A stretch of 64,000 nt of DNA from Salegentibacter sp. 24 (GTDB taxonomy: Bacteria; Bacteroidota; Bacteroidia; Flavobacteriales; Flavobacteriaceae), in contig NZ_SNWE01000006.1 of assembly GCF_004362395.1 (NCBI RefSeq), forward strand, positions 1-64,000, in the 5' to 3' direction. Both the position numbers and the translations under genes were made by a program. A model generated the notes under the pieces. It made no database searches. It saw only the letters and a list, made by a program, of their open reading frames with translations, and was not told the origin of the DNA. Every line of letters starts with the position of its first letter. Positions within the stretch are counted from its first letter, which is position 1. Below are positions 35,962 through 44,752 of the stretch, in pieces.

Positions 35962-37122
35962 TTAGTTAAACCTGTATAGTGCATTCATTTTTGATTGCTT
36001 TTCAGGCATTTGTGCTTTCGGGATTAGAAATACCTCTCCTCCCTGTCGGAGAACTTCTTTTGCGGCCCAGTTCATCAGAGAATAATTTCCGGTTTTATGA
36101 GCATCATCTATGGTGACATTCATATTATCTTTATTGTAATTACCCCAAATTTCACTTCGGTTTTCAAGAAATAAGGTTTCAACTTTACCTTGTTGTATGG
36201 CCGGTAAAATATCGGTTACAGAAGTCCCGGTATTTTCAGTATTGTTCAGTTCCTCAAACTTTTTCATTTTATTTCGCATTGTTTTTTGCAAATAAGGTTC
36301 TAAAGTTTGTAACGCTTTTTCATGCAATCCAAACATATCTGTTTCTGATGGATTACCCGGTACAACATCTTCAAACAAATAATTGTAAGTATTTATGTCT
36401 TTATAAATTGGAAAAAGATAATCCTGAGTTGCAATGACAAGGGGAACTTTCTCTTTGTTTAAAATAGTATCTAAACCTTTATCTATTGCTCTAAAATATT
36501 TTAAGATTTCTTCCTTTCTTTCTTCTTCTCCGCCACTCCCATGGCCGTGAAAAATTGCTTTTTCACCACCTGCACCTTGTGTTCTAAAATCCAGATGCTT
36601 TTGTTTATAATCAAAACCTACCCGCTCCTCAAGTCGTGAAGGGGTGAGATCGTCTATATCCACTTTGCCAATACTGTATTTAGTAGCTTCATATAACACC
36701 ACATCTTCCAGTTGAAGCGCTAGTAAATAGAATCGGCTGTCTTGGTTAAACATAGGCACCATCGGTTTTATGTAAAATTCTTCCGATATATACGTATGCG
36801 CTTCAAAATTTACCGGAAGCGTATATTTTTCAAAAAATCCCTTTGCAGAAAATATCGCAAGACCATCACTTTGGTTGCGCCAGAATGATTTATCATTAAT
36901 TAAAGTTTCAATAGGTTTACCTATTTCGGATATTATATTTTCATCTAGTCCTTTTTCATTAAGTTGGTTTCTCACATCTTTCCATAGAGATTTGAGGTGG
37001 GTTTTATTCTTTCCCTCTAAAACATCTTTTCCTCCGCGCTGTGTAGGTATAAATATTGAAACGCAAGTTCTCTCCTGAATGTTCATTAGTTTTTCCAAAT
37101 CCTTTTCATTTATTATACTCAT
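35962..37122 (-). CDS. baeRF-like protein (bacterial relative of aRF1/eRF1)
   Basis: The 386-residue soluble protein resembles bacterial archaeo-eukaryotic release factor families (baeRF3/baeRF7 type in Pfam). The N-terminal part (LEKLMNIQERTCVSIFIPTQ, about 8-27) and the middle (FYLLALQLEDVVLYEATKYSI, about 131-151) fit the family pattern. A Gly-rich loop, FHGHGSGGEEE (about 191-201), lies where release factors carry GGQ. The C-terminal Lys/Asp-rich part (about 310-380, VETLFLENRSEIWG...NWAAKEVLRQGGEVFLI) matches the eRF1 domain 3-like fold. The call is from remembered family features and could not be searched. No neighbour hints at the substrate. Confidence 0.7.
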   Translation of the reverse strand: MSIINEKDLEKLMNIQERTCVSIFIPTQRGGKDVLEGKNKTHLKSLWKDVRNQLNEKGLDENIISEIGKPIETLINDKSFWRNQSDGLAIFSAKGFFEKYTLPVNFEAHTYISEEFYIKPMVPMFNQDSRFYLLALQLEDVVLYEATKYSIGKVDIDDLTPSRLEERVGFDYKQKHLDFRTQGAGGEKAIFHGHGSGGEEERKEEILKYFRAIDKGLDTILNKEKVPLVIATQDYLFPIYKDINTYNYLFEDVVPGNPSETDMFGLHEKALQTLEPYLQKTMRNKMKKFEELNNTENTGTSVTDILPAIQQGKVETLFLENRSEIWGNYNKDNMNVTIDDAHKTGNYSLMNWAAKEVLRQGGEVFLIPKAQMPEKQSKMNALYRFN

Positions 37123-37349
37123 AATATCATTTCATTTTTTGGTTAACGTACTATGGAATATAAGTTGATTTCAGCTGAATTCAATGAGGTTTAGCAGGGC
37201 TTTAACGCTAAAACTTTCTTAAGATGCTTGGTTGAACTTGTTCTCTTTTGCCTGGAATTCAGTTTAAAGAAGGAATTGAATATTATAGATCGAAAATACT
37301 GAACAAAATCAAAATTTCATTCAAAGTCCAAAGATTCAAACACTTTTTA

Positions 37350-38231
37350 CTACTTTAAGCAATGGGCAGGTTCCACGTGAATAAGCACATCAAAGATCTC
37401 AGGAAAGTGGGAAAGGAGATGGTTCTTTACAAGGTGAGCAATATCATGACCTTCTTTTACGCTTATTTGGGAATTTACCATAATATGTAAATCTACATGA
37501 TAAATCATGCCTGTTTTACGAACATTACATTTCTCGGTACCTAAAACCCCAGGTACCTTAAGACTGATTTCACGAATTTCCGAAATCATATCATCATACA
37601 TATGTTCATCCATCACCTCTCCAAGTGCTGGTCTTAGTATAAGATAAGCATTATAGAGTATAAATCCTGATGCAAAAAGAGCCGCCCAATCATCTGCGGT
37701 TTCATAACCCTTACCCATAAAAAGTGCGATGGAAATTCCTATAAAGGCCATTAAGGAGGTGATGGCATCACTACGGTGATGCCAGGCATCCGCTTTTAAT
37801 GAAGTACTTTTGGTTTCATCACTTTTTTTTGAAACTCTACGGTAGAAATATTCCTTAATAATCACAATGATACCCAGTACAATTAAAGTGTAGGGCTCGG
37901 GAACTTTATGTGGGGTCTGTATATGCTGTATGCTTTCGTGCGCAATAATTGTAGCTGAGACTATTAAAAAACCAACTACTGCAAAGGTTATTAATGGTTC
38001 TGCTTTTCCATGCCCATAAGGATGGTTTTTATCCGGAGGACGACTGGAATACTTGAGCCCAAGTAGGACTAAAAAGGATGAAAATACATCTGTAGTAGAT
38101 TCTATGGCGTCTGCAATAAGCGCATAGGAATTTCCGAAAATCCCTGTAATAAACTTGGCAATGGCTAACAGAGCATTTCCTATTATACTGAGCCAGGAGG
38201 CTTTTATCGCTTCATGGGTATTGTGATCCAT
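37350..38231 (-). CDS. Cation diffusion facilitator transporter (Zn/Fe/Mn efflux)
   Basis: The 293-residue inner-membrane protein is of the CDF family. Six membrane helices span about 10-205. HPYGHGKAE is the family His-rich loop motif after helix 3. The metal site is suggested by DAIESTTD (helix 2) and KADAWHHRSDAITS (helix 5). The cytoplasmic C-terminal domain (about 210-293) contains VHVEPAH-type histidines (LIHVEPAHCLK). It should export divalent metals with proton antiport; which metal is unclear. Confidence 0.93.
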   Translation of the reverse strand: MDHNTHEAIKASWLSIIGNALLAIAKFITGIFGNSYALIADAIESTTDVFSSFLVLLGLKYSSRPPDKNHPYGHGKAEPLITFAVVGFLIVSATIIAHESIQHIQTPHKVPEPYTLIVLGIIVIIKEYFYRRVSKKSDETKSTSLKADAWHHRSDAITSLMAFIGISIALFMGKGYETADDWAALFASGFILYNAYLILRPALGEVMDEHMYDDMISEIREISLKVPGVLGTEKCNVRKTGMIYHVDLHIMVNSQISVKEGHDIAHLVKNHLLSHFPEIFDVLIHVEPAHCLK

Positions 38232-38317
38232 TTAAGAGGTGTGGTTTGGTTTGCAAATTTAATGGGAATTAAAGGAATCTATACCATTTCCAGTAGCATT
38301 ATGGAAAATTATTTAAA

Positions 38318-39148
38318 TTACCACCAGACTACAAATATGCGTTCAAAAATATTTCCAGGTTTTTTTACCCAAATTAATGGTGCCCTATTTTTTTGAAATA
38401 AACTTTGAATTTGGCTGATTATTTCAGAATGAGAAAACCAGGTTTCACCATCTTTAGGTAAAATTGGCCAATCTTGTTTTTTTGGAGCATAAAATTGATA
38501 ACCATTATACTCAGTGGAGTTGAAATCCTCAAAATAGAGCCATATTCCAGCGATGCATCGGTTATTTATATACGCAAAATACTTATCTCTAAATTGCCTG
38601 GGAATAAATAAATTGGCTTTAAAACAGGTTCGCTGAATAATTTTTTCAGAATTTATATCTAAAGAATTCAATAAGTTTTTAGTCTCAGCCTTAAATAGCA
38701 GCGGAAATTGTTTCTGTTTTAGTTTTTCGGTTTTTTGAAGTAAAGAATCCTTTCGGTTCGGACCTATCCAGCGGTTAATTTCTGAATTAAAAGAAGGATC
38801 GTAGAGATAGAATTTGTAAACCATTTCTACATGAATATTTTGCCTATTGATTAGATCTCTAATCAAAAAATCAAGCTCTCCCTGGGTGATGTTATCACGA
38901 TTGATCTGTATATTTTGAGCCAATAATTTATATCCTGAATCCTGTTGAATTATCCATTCAAAAAAACGTTCTACCCGTTTCCCCATAACAAAATTTTTAG
39001 CAAGTGAGGGCAGGCATTTTTCCAGGTTTGTAGGTGAAAAATTATCAGGTTCAGGTAAATTAAACTGAATGAGTTCCTGAAAATGATGATCCCAAAGTGG
39101 TGGGGTCTTCAAAAAACCTTGAAATTGTTTTATTAAGCGATTCTTCAT
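38318..39148 (-). CDS. DUF1853 family protein
   Basis: The 276-residue protein fits DUF1853 (Pfam). The motif ITQGELDFLIRDLINRQNIHVEMVYKFYLYD (about 87-117) has the acidic-x-Lys pattern of the PD-(D/E)XK nuclease fold: Glu and Asp in GELD, then HVE-x-VYK with a Lys. The C-terminal half has FIPRQFRDKYFAYINN. I know of no established function. It lies 44 bases downstream of the AI-2E family gene in the same direction. Confidence 0.8.
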   Translation of the reverse strand: MKNRLIKQFQGFLKTPPLWDHHFQELIQFNLPEPDNFSPTNLEKCLPSLAKNFVMGKRVERFFEWIIQQDSGYKLLAQNIQINRDNITQGELDFLIRDLINRQNIHVEMVYKFYLYDPSFNSEINRWIGPNRKDSLLQKTEKLKQKQFPLLFKAETKNLLNSLDINSEKIIQRTCFKANLFIPRQFRDKYFAYINNRCIAGIWLYFEDFNSTEYNGYQFYAPKKQDWPILPKDGETWFSHSEIISQIQSLFQKNRAPLIWVKKPGNIFERIFVVWW

Positions 39149-39191
39149 TTTTCAGACAAAAGATTTGTTTGAAATTCTCTGGGATTTTCTT

Positions 39192-40265
39192 CTATTTTTC
39201 ATCCTCCTGATCCGTACTTAAAAGATAACCAAAAGGCTTTAAGGCCGCAACATGATTAAAAATAACGTTTAAAATACCCATAACTGGAATGGCTAAAATC
39301 ATTCCCATTATACCCCATATCATATTACCCAAAATAATGGCAAGAATAACAAAGAATGGATGGATATCTACTTTATCTCCTACAATGTATGGTTCCAAAA
39401 CATAACTTTCGATAAACTGGACTATCGAAAAGGTTAGGATAATACCAATAAGGATACTGATTTCGCCCTGGGTAAGGTAACCAAAAATTAAAGCTAAACC
39501 CATTCCTATGATGTTGCCAATAAAAGGAATTAAGGTCAGGAAAGCCGCAATTACCGAGATAAGTATAAAATTATTCACCCCCGAAATTCCTAAACCAATA
39601 CTATAAAGAACAGAAAGTATTATGATTAATATTAATTTTCCCCTTAAATAGAACTGGGCTACCCTTGCCGTTTCATTAATGATTTTTTTGACTTCCTCTT
39701 TGCGTTCATTAGAGAATAACTTTAGAATAAAGATTTTAAAGCGCTTTCTGTAATTTAAGAGAAAAAAAATATAGATAAAAGTCAGGAGATAATTACTGAT
39801 AAAACTAATAACCGAATTTATAAAATTAAAAGCTTTTTGTCCGGAATTCCCACTGGAAGTCAGAATACTTTGCACATCGTTATTCTTTTTATATTCCTCT
39901 AAATCCTGACTGCTTAATGCTGTATGCTCATATGCGTAATTTTGTAATTGTTCTATTTTGGGCGCCATTGTTTCCTTAATTTTATCCCAATCATCTACAA
40001 AGTTTTTAATTTGAAAGGAAAGCAAAACAAAAACCCCCAGGCTAAATAATAGTAATAATATGGTACTGAGAAGGGAAGAAAATACCCGGGTGAGATTTCT
40101 TTCCATCAAATTACTTAAGGGAATTAATAACAAGGCCAAAATTATGGCAGTTACCAATGGAGCTAGAAAGCCTTTTGCATCGGCCAAACCCGAGAAAAGG
40201 AAAAAAGCTCCCACTATAAGAGCAACAATTGGGTAAAGTAAAGTCTTATGGGCGGTGTTCATCAA
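39192..40265 (-). CDS. AI-2E family transporter
   Basis: The 357-residue polytopic membrane protein fits the AI-2E family (PF01594). It has about eight helices, with paired helices at about 8-55 and 60-85, a long soluble loop (about 88-150, with a coiled coil), then FISNYLLTFIYIFFLLNY and a cluster of helices ending PFFVILAIILGNMIWGIMGMILAIPVMGILNVIF. The GPxxA-like loop is replaced by ILAIPV. Members export small molecules or sodium; the substrate is not readable. The start at 40265 keeps Met-Met-Asn; the second Met is possible. Confidence 0.88.
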   Translation of the reverse strand: MMNTAHKTLLYPIVALIVGAFFLFSGLADAKGFLAPLVTAIILALLLIPLSNLMERNLTRVFSSLLSTILLLLFSLGVFVLLSFQIKNFVDDWDKIKETMAPKIEQLQNYAYEHTALSSQDLEEYKKNNDVQSILTSSGNSGQKAFNFINSVISFISNYLLTFIYIFFLLNYRKRFKIFILKLFSNERKEEVKKIINETARVAQFYLRGKLILIIILSVLYSIGLGISGVNNFILISVIAAFLTLIPFIGNIIGMGLALIFGYLTQGEISILIGIILTFSIVQFIESYVLEPYIVGDKVDIHPFFVILAIILGNMIWGIMGMILAIPVMGILNVIFNHVAALKPFGYLLSTDQEDEK

Positions 40266-40498
40266 ATGCTTGGTTTAGAAGTAGGAAGATAGAGAAAGTT
40301 ATTCAGTTCTTCCATAGCTTGTTTGAATGAAAGGAATTTTAATTGTTATCATCCAACCCAGAAAACCACTAAAATTCCAAATAAAGCTGACCAGATTCAA
40401 ATACTTCCTTCAATTAAATTTAAATGTTTTCTACATTTTTTAAAGATTAGGAAGTTTATTACTATTTTCAATAGTTTGTATAAAAAAAATATGAGAAC

Positions 40499-40542
40499 CT
40501 GATTATCATCATATTAATGAAAAGTAAGTTGATTTAAGTTTG
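40499..40542 (+). promoter_or_regulatory. Crp/Fnr-type site and -7 box of hemN
   Basis: CTGA-N6-TCATATT occupies 40499-40515 and is followed after exactly 19 bases by TAAGTTTG (40535-40542), a perfect TAnnTTTG. The dyad centre (40505.5) is 36.5 bases upstream of the end of the -7 box, so it replaces the -33 element. Transcription should start near 40548, ten bases before the ATG. Confidence 0.65.
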
Positions 40543-40557
40543 TAAAAACTTAAGCCT

Positions 40558-41913
40558 ATGTCCTCAAATCTAATCAATAAATATAACGTACCTGGGCCCA
40601 GGTACACCAGTTACCCAACTGTTCCATACTGGGATGGAACAAGATTTTCTTTGTCAGGGTGGAAAAAAAGTTTAATCCGTAGTTTTAATAAAAATAAGGA
40701 GATTAGCCTTTATATTCATTTGCCGTTTTGTGAGAGCTTATGCACGTTTTGTGGATGCAATAAACGAATTACAAAAAACCATGAAGTTGAATCTCCATAT
40801 ATAGAAAGTTTATTGAGGGAATGGGATCTTTACCTTGAAATACTGGGTGAAAAACCTATAATTCGGGAAGTGCATCTTGGGGGAGGAACACCTACTTTCT
40901 TTGCTCCTGAAAATCTTAAATTTTTATTGAAAATGCTTTTCCGTAAGGCTCACCGAGATTGTGCAACAGAATTAAGTTTTGAGGGACATCCTAATAATAC
41001 TACCAAGGAACATTTAGAAACCCTTGCCGAACTTAATTTTAAGCGTGTAAGTTATGGAGTCCAGGATTATAATGAAAAGGTTCAAAAAGCAATACATCGA
41101 ATACAGCCTTTTATAAATGTAAAGAATGCAACAGAACTGGCAAGGCAGGCTGGGTTTAAATCGGTTGGTCACGATATCATATTTGGTTTACCATTTCAAA
41201 CAAAAACAGATATAATTGAAACCATACAAAAGACCAAATTACTAATGCCGGACCGGATTGCATTTTACAGTTATGCGCATGTCCCTTGGATAAAAGGAAA
41301 TGGACAACGCGGCTTTAAGGATTCAGATCTTCCGACTGCTAATGAAAAAAGGGAAATGTACGAAACAGGAAAGCAAATGTTAGAAGCAGCCGGTTATATA
41401 GAAATAGGAATGGATCATTTTGCTCTTAAAACAGATTCTCTATATAAGGCTGCAGAAGAAAAAAGCCTACATAGAAACTTTATGGGGTATACTACATCTT
41501 CAGGATCGTCAATGATTGGTCTAGGTGTTTCGGCCATAAGTGATAGCTGGTATGGATTTGCTCAAAATGAAAAATCATTAGCATCCTATCAAAATCTTAT
41601 TTCACAAGGAATTATTCCTATTTTTCGCGGGCACATTTTAAGCGATAAAGATCTAATTATTAGGAAGCATATTCTCAATCTAATGTGCCGTTTAGAAACA
41701 AGTTGGAAAGACCCTGAAGAATATTTTGAGGAATTACCCGAGGTGCTTATTAAACTAAGAGAAATGGAAGCTGATGATCTTGTCATCTTCTCAGATACGG
41801 GATTATCAATTCCTGAAAAAGGGAGACCATTTGTAAGGAACATTTGTATGGCCTTCGATTTAAAAATGCAGGCAGAAAAACCAAATACCCAATTATTTTC
41901 CATGACCGTGTAA
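40558..41913 (+). CDS. hemN: Oxygen-independent coproporphyrinogen III oxidase
   Basis: HemN decarboxylates coproporphyrinogen III with radical SAM chemistry, replacing the oxygen-dependent enzyme when oxygen is low. The 451-residue protein has the N-terminal hook YNVPGPRYTSYPT, the cluster motif LPFCESLCTFCGCNK (CxxxCxxC plus the extra CGC of true HemN), GGGTPTF, HRIQPF and a C-terminal HemN domain (about 330-445). The promoter has the same special layout as the cbb3 genes that follow on the other strand. A strong terminator follows. Confidence 0.96.
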   Translation: MSSNLINKYNVPGPRYTSYPTVPYWDGTRFSLSGWKKSLIRSFNKNKEISLYIHLPFCESLCTFCGCNKRITKNHEVESPYIESLLREWDLYLEILGEKPIIREVHLGGGTPTFFAPENLKFLLKMLFRKAHRDCATELSFEGHPNNTTKEHLETLAELNFKRVSYGVQDYNEKVQKAIHRIQPFINVKNATELARQAGFKSVGHDIIFGLPFQTKTDIIETIQKTKLLMPDRIAFYSYAHVPWIKGNGQRGFKDSDLPTANEKREMYETGKQMLEAAGYIEIGMDHFALKTDSLYKAAEEKSLHRNFMGYTTSSGSSMIGLGVSAISDSWYGFAQNEKSLASYQNLISQGIIPIFRGHILSDKDLIIRKHILNLMCRLETSWKDPEEYFEELPEVLIKLREMEADDLVIFSDTGLSIPEKGRPFVRNICMAFDLKMQAEKPNTQLFSMTV

Positions 41914-41930
41914 AAGGAAACCGGGAATGT

Positions 41931-41973
41931 AAACAGACCGGCAGGAATGTTTCTGTCGGACTGTTTCTTTTAT
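41931..41973 (+). terminator. Terminator of hemN
   Basis: AAACAGACCGGCAGGAA (41931-41947) and TTCTGTCGGACTGTTT (41951-41966) form a stem of about 15 pairs, including G-U, with one A-A mismatch, followed by CTTTTATT. It lies between hemN and the convergent small gene at 42003. Confidence 0.75.
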
Positions 41974-42002
41974 TACTTTGTATTTTATTTTCAAATCAAC
42001 TT

Positions 42003-42137
42003 TTATTCTTTATCATTCCCGCTATTTATCATATTCAAAACGATAAGAACCAGGCCGGCACAAACAACAAAAAACATCGCGATAAGGAAACTTCCCATTT
42101 CCCAGTTCACCAATCCAATAGTGTCTAATAATTTCAT
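42003..42137 (-). CDS. Small membrane protein (44 aa) at the end of the cbb3 cluster
   Basis: ATG 42137 opens a 44-codon frame, stop at 42003-42005. The product begins MKLLDTIGLVNWEMGS, has one membrane helix (about residues 15-37, FLIAMFFVVCAGLVLIVL) and ends NSGNDKE. It begins 16 bases after the TauE/SafE-like gene on the same strand, so it belongs to the cco unit. Its size and one-helix layout resemble CcoQ and CcoS, but the sequence is different. It is short enough to be dropped by automatic callers. It may stabilise the oxidase; this is inference. Confidence 0.65.
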   Translation of the reverse strand: MKLLDTIGLVNWEMGSFLIAMFFVVCAGLVLIVLNMINSGNDKE

Positions 42138-42153
42138 TACAATATACTTTAAG

Positions 42154-42855
42154 TTAATGGCAGCGCTTGGCTGCTGTGATTTCTGGAGTCATTTCCCGGG
42201 GAGACAGATATGGGATTCCAAGCCCCATTCCTCTTAGTACAAATAGCAATCCAATAAGCACTACAAAAACCGGTACCGCTTTTCTAATTTTAGAGCGTAA
42301 ACTAAGGTTGATAAAATTACCAAGATAAATTGCAGCGGTCATCAACGGAATTGTTCCCAGACCAAAAACTGCCATATATAAACTACCTTCTAAGGCCGTC
42401 CCCGAAGCAATGGCACCAAAAACTGCCATATAGATTAGTCCGCAAGGAAGAAAACCATTTAGAAAACCAATAGTATAAAAAGTATCAGGAGATTTTTGTT
42501 TTAACTGTCTTCCAAGATTGCTTTTTATTTTGGAAACCATTTTGAAAATAGGTCTTGAGCCATTGTATTTATTAAGAGTTTTATATGGAATAAGGATTAC
42601 TAAAATCATTAAAACTCCCACTAGTATAGAAAGCTGCTGCTGAAGCCCAAACAATCTCAAACTCCTGCCTAACAATCCAAATGAAAATCCGATGATCGAG
42701 TAAGAGCTTAATCGTCCAAGATGGTATAAGGTGATTTGGCCAAGTTTTTTAAGTTCATTCTTGTGGTCTACCGGCAATAAAAATGCAATCGGACCACACA
42801 TACCTACACAATGAAAACTTCCCAGAAGTCCAAATATTAATGCCGATATCAACAT
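42154..42855 (-). CDS. TauE/SafE-like integral membrane protein, cco cluster
   Basis: The 233-residue membrane protein begins MLISALIFGLLGSFHCVGMCGP, a motif (HCVGMCGP) shared with small cytochrome-biogenesis and copper-linked sulfite exporter-like proteins. Six helices are predicted, with a further GFLNGFLPCGLIYMA motif. In cbb3 clusters such proteins are thought to help copper or heme delivery. It starts exactly after ccoH (1 base between) and is followed by the 44-residue protein gene. Annotated elsewhere as a sulfite exporter; I see no evidence for sulfite. Confidence 0.85.
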   Translation of the reverse strand: MLISALIFGLLGSFHCVGMCGPIAFLLPVDHKNELKKLGQITLYHLGRLSSYSIIGFSFGLLGRSLRLFGLQQQLSILVGVLMILVILIPYKTLNKYNGSRPIFKMVSKIKSNLGRQLKQKSPDTFYTIGFLNGFLPCGLIYMAVFGAIASGTALEGSLYMAVFGLGTIPLMTAAIYLGNFINLSLRSKIRKAVPVFVVLIGLLFVLRGMGLGIPYLSPREMTPEITAAKRCH

Positions 42856-43302
42856 TTAGTAAACTATTTCGTTTTTATACAAATAAGGTTTCCCTTCATA
42901 TTTCCAGTGAATATTAATATTCCATCGTCCACTAACCAATTTATCATCGTGTATAAGCACCTGATGTGCTTTGAGGTTCAATGGAATATTAAAATCTAAT
43001 TTTTGATTTGATGGACGATAGAAATTTATATTTCCTGAAATTTTAGAAAGCTCAAGATTCTTTGGAAATTCAATAATCCAACCATTTTTTGCCCTGTGAT
43101 CACTAATATTCTTTTCTAAAGCAAACGCATTGGTTTCTGCATTAATTTCATCCTGATAATGTAATTCTCTTTTATAATAATCCTCAGTGACCAAATCGTG
43201 GTCGAACTTTTTATCAGTGAGCATATTGATGACCAAAAACATTATGAAGCTAATAAAAAGCACCATTCCAATTACAATTCCTGTTCCCCAGTTTATTTTC
43301 AT
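42856..43302 (-). CDS. ccoH: FixH/CcoH family protein
   Basis: The 148-residue protein matches FixH: one N-terminal membrane helix (about 5-28, TGIVIGMVLFISFIMFLVINML) and the YYKRELHYQDEI segment typical of the family, then a beta-rich extracytoplasmic domain (about 60-148). FixH/CcoH helps assemble the cbb3 oxidase. It lies 11 bases after ccoG on the same strand and abuts the TauE/SafE-like gene. Confidence 0.9.
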   Translation of the reverse strand: MKINWGTGIVIGMVLFISFIMFLVINMLTDKKFDHDLVTEDYYKRELHYQDEINAETNAFALEKNISDHRAKNGWIIEFPKNLELSKISGNINFYRPSNQKLDFNIPLNLKAHQVLIHDDKLVSGRWNINIHWKYEGKPYLYKNEIVY

Positions 43303-43313
43303 CTTTTCTAATT

Positions 43314-44729
43314 TTAATTAAAACTACGCGGCCCCATAAACATTGTGCTGGTTGTTTCTATTAATCGTTCTCCGCTGTAAATACCAATCTTTAATCTTTC
43401 TTTTTCTTCTTCCAGGGCTGCAGTATGTATTTCTATAAATAAAGTGCCTTCAGTTAATTCTTGTCCAGGCACCAATATATTTGATTGCTTTACCGGCATA
43501 ATTTTTCCCCGATGGGATAATAATCTGAATTCAATATCTTCAAAATCAGCCGTAGTTTTATTAACTAATTTATAGGTATATACATTGCTTATAATATTTT
43601 CTGCCTTTCGTTCATACAATTGCCCCGGTAATCTTAAAATCCTTGCTTCAACGTCACTTCTTATAAATAATATTCCAACTAAGACTGCGGTTAAAATTCC
43701 TAAAACGATGCTGTAACCCTTTAGTCTGGGAGTAATTCTAAATTTTGCCTTCTTTTCAATATTTTCTTCGCTGGCATACCTAATTAAGCCTTTCGGCAAA
43801 TCTACAGCCTCCATCATATTATCGCAGGCATCTATGCAAGCGGTGCAGTTGATACATTCGAGTTGTGTGCCGTTTCTGATATCTATTCCTGTGGGGCAAA
43901 CCTGAACGCATTGAAAACAATCTATACAATCGCCTTTCCCAGCTGCACTACGATCTTCGTTCTTTTTAAACTTAGCCCTTCCTTTTTTCTTTTCTCCGCG
44001 CTTATGATCGTACGCAACAACAATAGATTTATTGTCTAATAAAACACCTTGGAGCCTTCCGTAGGGACAGGCAATTACACAAACCTGTTCTCGGAACCAG
44101 GCGAATACAAAATAGAAAACTGCCGTAAAAATCAATAAGGATATAAAAGTGCTCAAATGATTTAATGGACCGTCGGTCACATATTGAATAAGCCGGTCAC
44201 TCCCCATTAAATAAGCCAGGAAGACATTTGCAATCAGAAAAGAGATGATAAAGAATAAAAACCATTTAAGAGAACGTTTTCTAATTTTTTCGGCGTTCCA
44301 ATCCTGTTTTTCTAGGCGCATTTGTTTACCACGGTCTCCTTCAATCCAGTATTCTATTCTGCGGAAAACCATTTCCATAAAAATGGTCTGGGGACAGAAC
44401 CAACCACAAAAAATCCTTCCGAAGGCAACGGTAAAGAGAATGATAAAAACTACCCCTATAACCATCATAATTACAAAAATGTGAAAATCCTGTGGCCAAA
44501 AAGGAAATCCAAAAATATTAAAACGCCTTTCCAAAATATTGAACATCATAAACTGGTTACCGTTTATTTTAACAAATGGAGCGGCAAAAAGTATTATGAG
44601 CAATACATAACTAACATATTTTCTATATTCATAAAATCTTCCTGAAGGTTTCTTTGGGAAAACCCATAATCTTTTACCCTTATCGTCCGCCGTGGCAATG
44701 GTATCCCTGAATTCTTCTTTATTACCCAA
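43314..44729 (-). CDS. ccoG: CcoG, membrane ferredoxin of cbb3 oxidase assembly
   Basis: CcoG is a membrane-bound iron-sulfur protein involved in copper reduction for cbb3 assembly. The 471 residues contain five membrane helices and a cytoplasmic pair of [4Fe-4S] binding sites: CIDCFQCVQVCPTGIDIR and CINCTACIDACDNMME. A C-terminal immunoglobulin-like domain (about 385-471) is exposed on the other side. An early Cys-rich segment, GRIFCGWFCPQTIF, is also conserved. It lies 24 bases after ccoP and 11 bases before ccoH. Confidence 0.95.
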   Translation of the reverse strand: MGNKEEFRDTIATADDKGKRLWVFPKKPSGRFYEYRKYVSYVLLIILFAAPFVKINGNQFMMFNILERRFNIFGFPFWPQDFHIFVIMMVIGVVFIILFTVAFGRIFCGWFCPQTIFMEMVFRRIEYWIEGDRGKQMRLEKQDWNAEKIRKRSLKWFLFFIISFLIANVFLAYLMGSDRLIQYVTDGPLNHLSTFISLLIFTAVFYFVFAWFREQVCVIACPYGRLQGVLLDNKSIVVAYDHKRGEKKKGRAKFKKNEDRSAAGKGDCIDCFQCVQVCPTGIDIRNGTQLECINCTACIDACDNMMEAVDLPKGLIRYASEENIEKKAKFRITPRLKGYSIVLGILTAVLVGILFIRSDVEARILRLPGQLYERKAENIISNVYTYKLVNKTTADFEDIEFRLLSHRGKIMPVKQSNILVPGQELTEGTLFIEIHTAALEEEKERLKIGIYSGERLIETTSTMFMGPRSFN

Positions 44730-44752
44730 AACCTTCTTTTCTTAAAATTAAT

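Noticed and set aside
41844-42237. + strand frames of 94 and 96 codons after hemN
   Set aside because: They cross the hemN terminator and cover the minus-strand 44-residue membrane protein and the end of the TauE/SafE-like gene; no family features.
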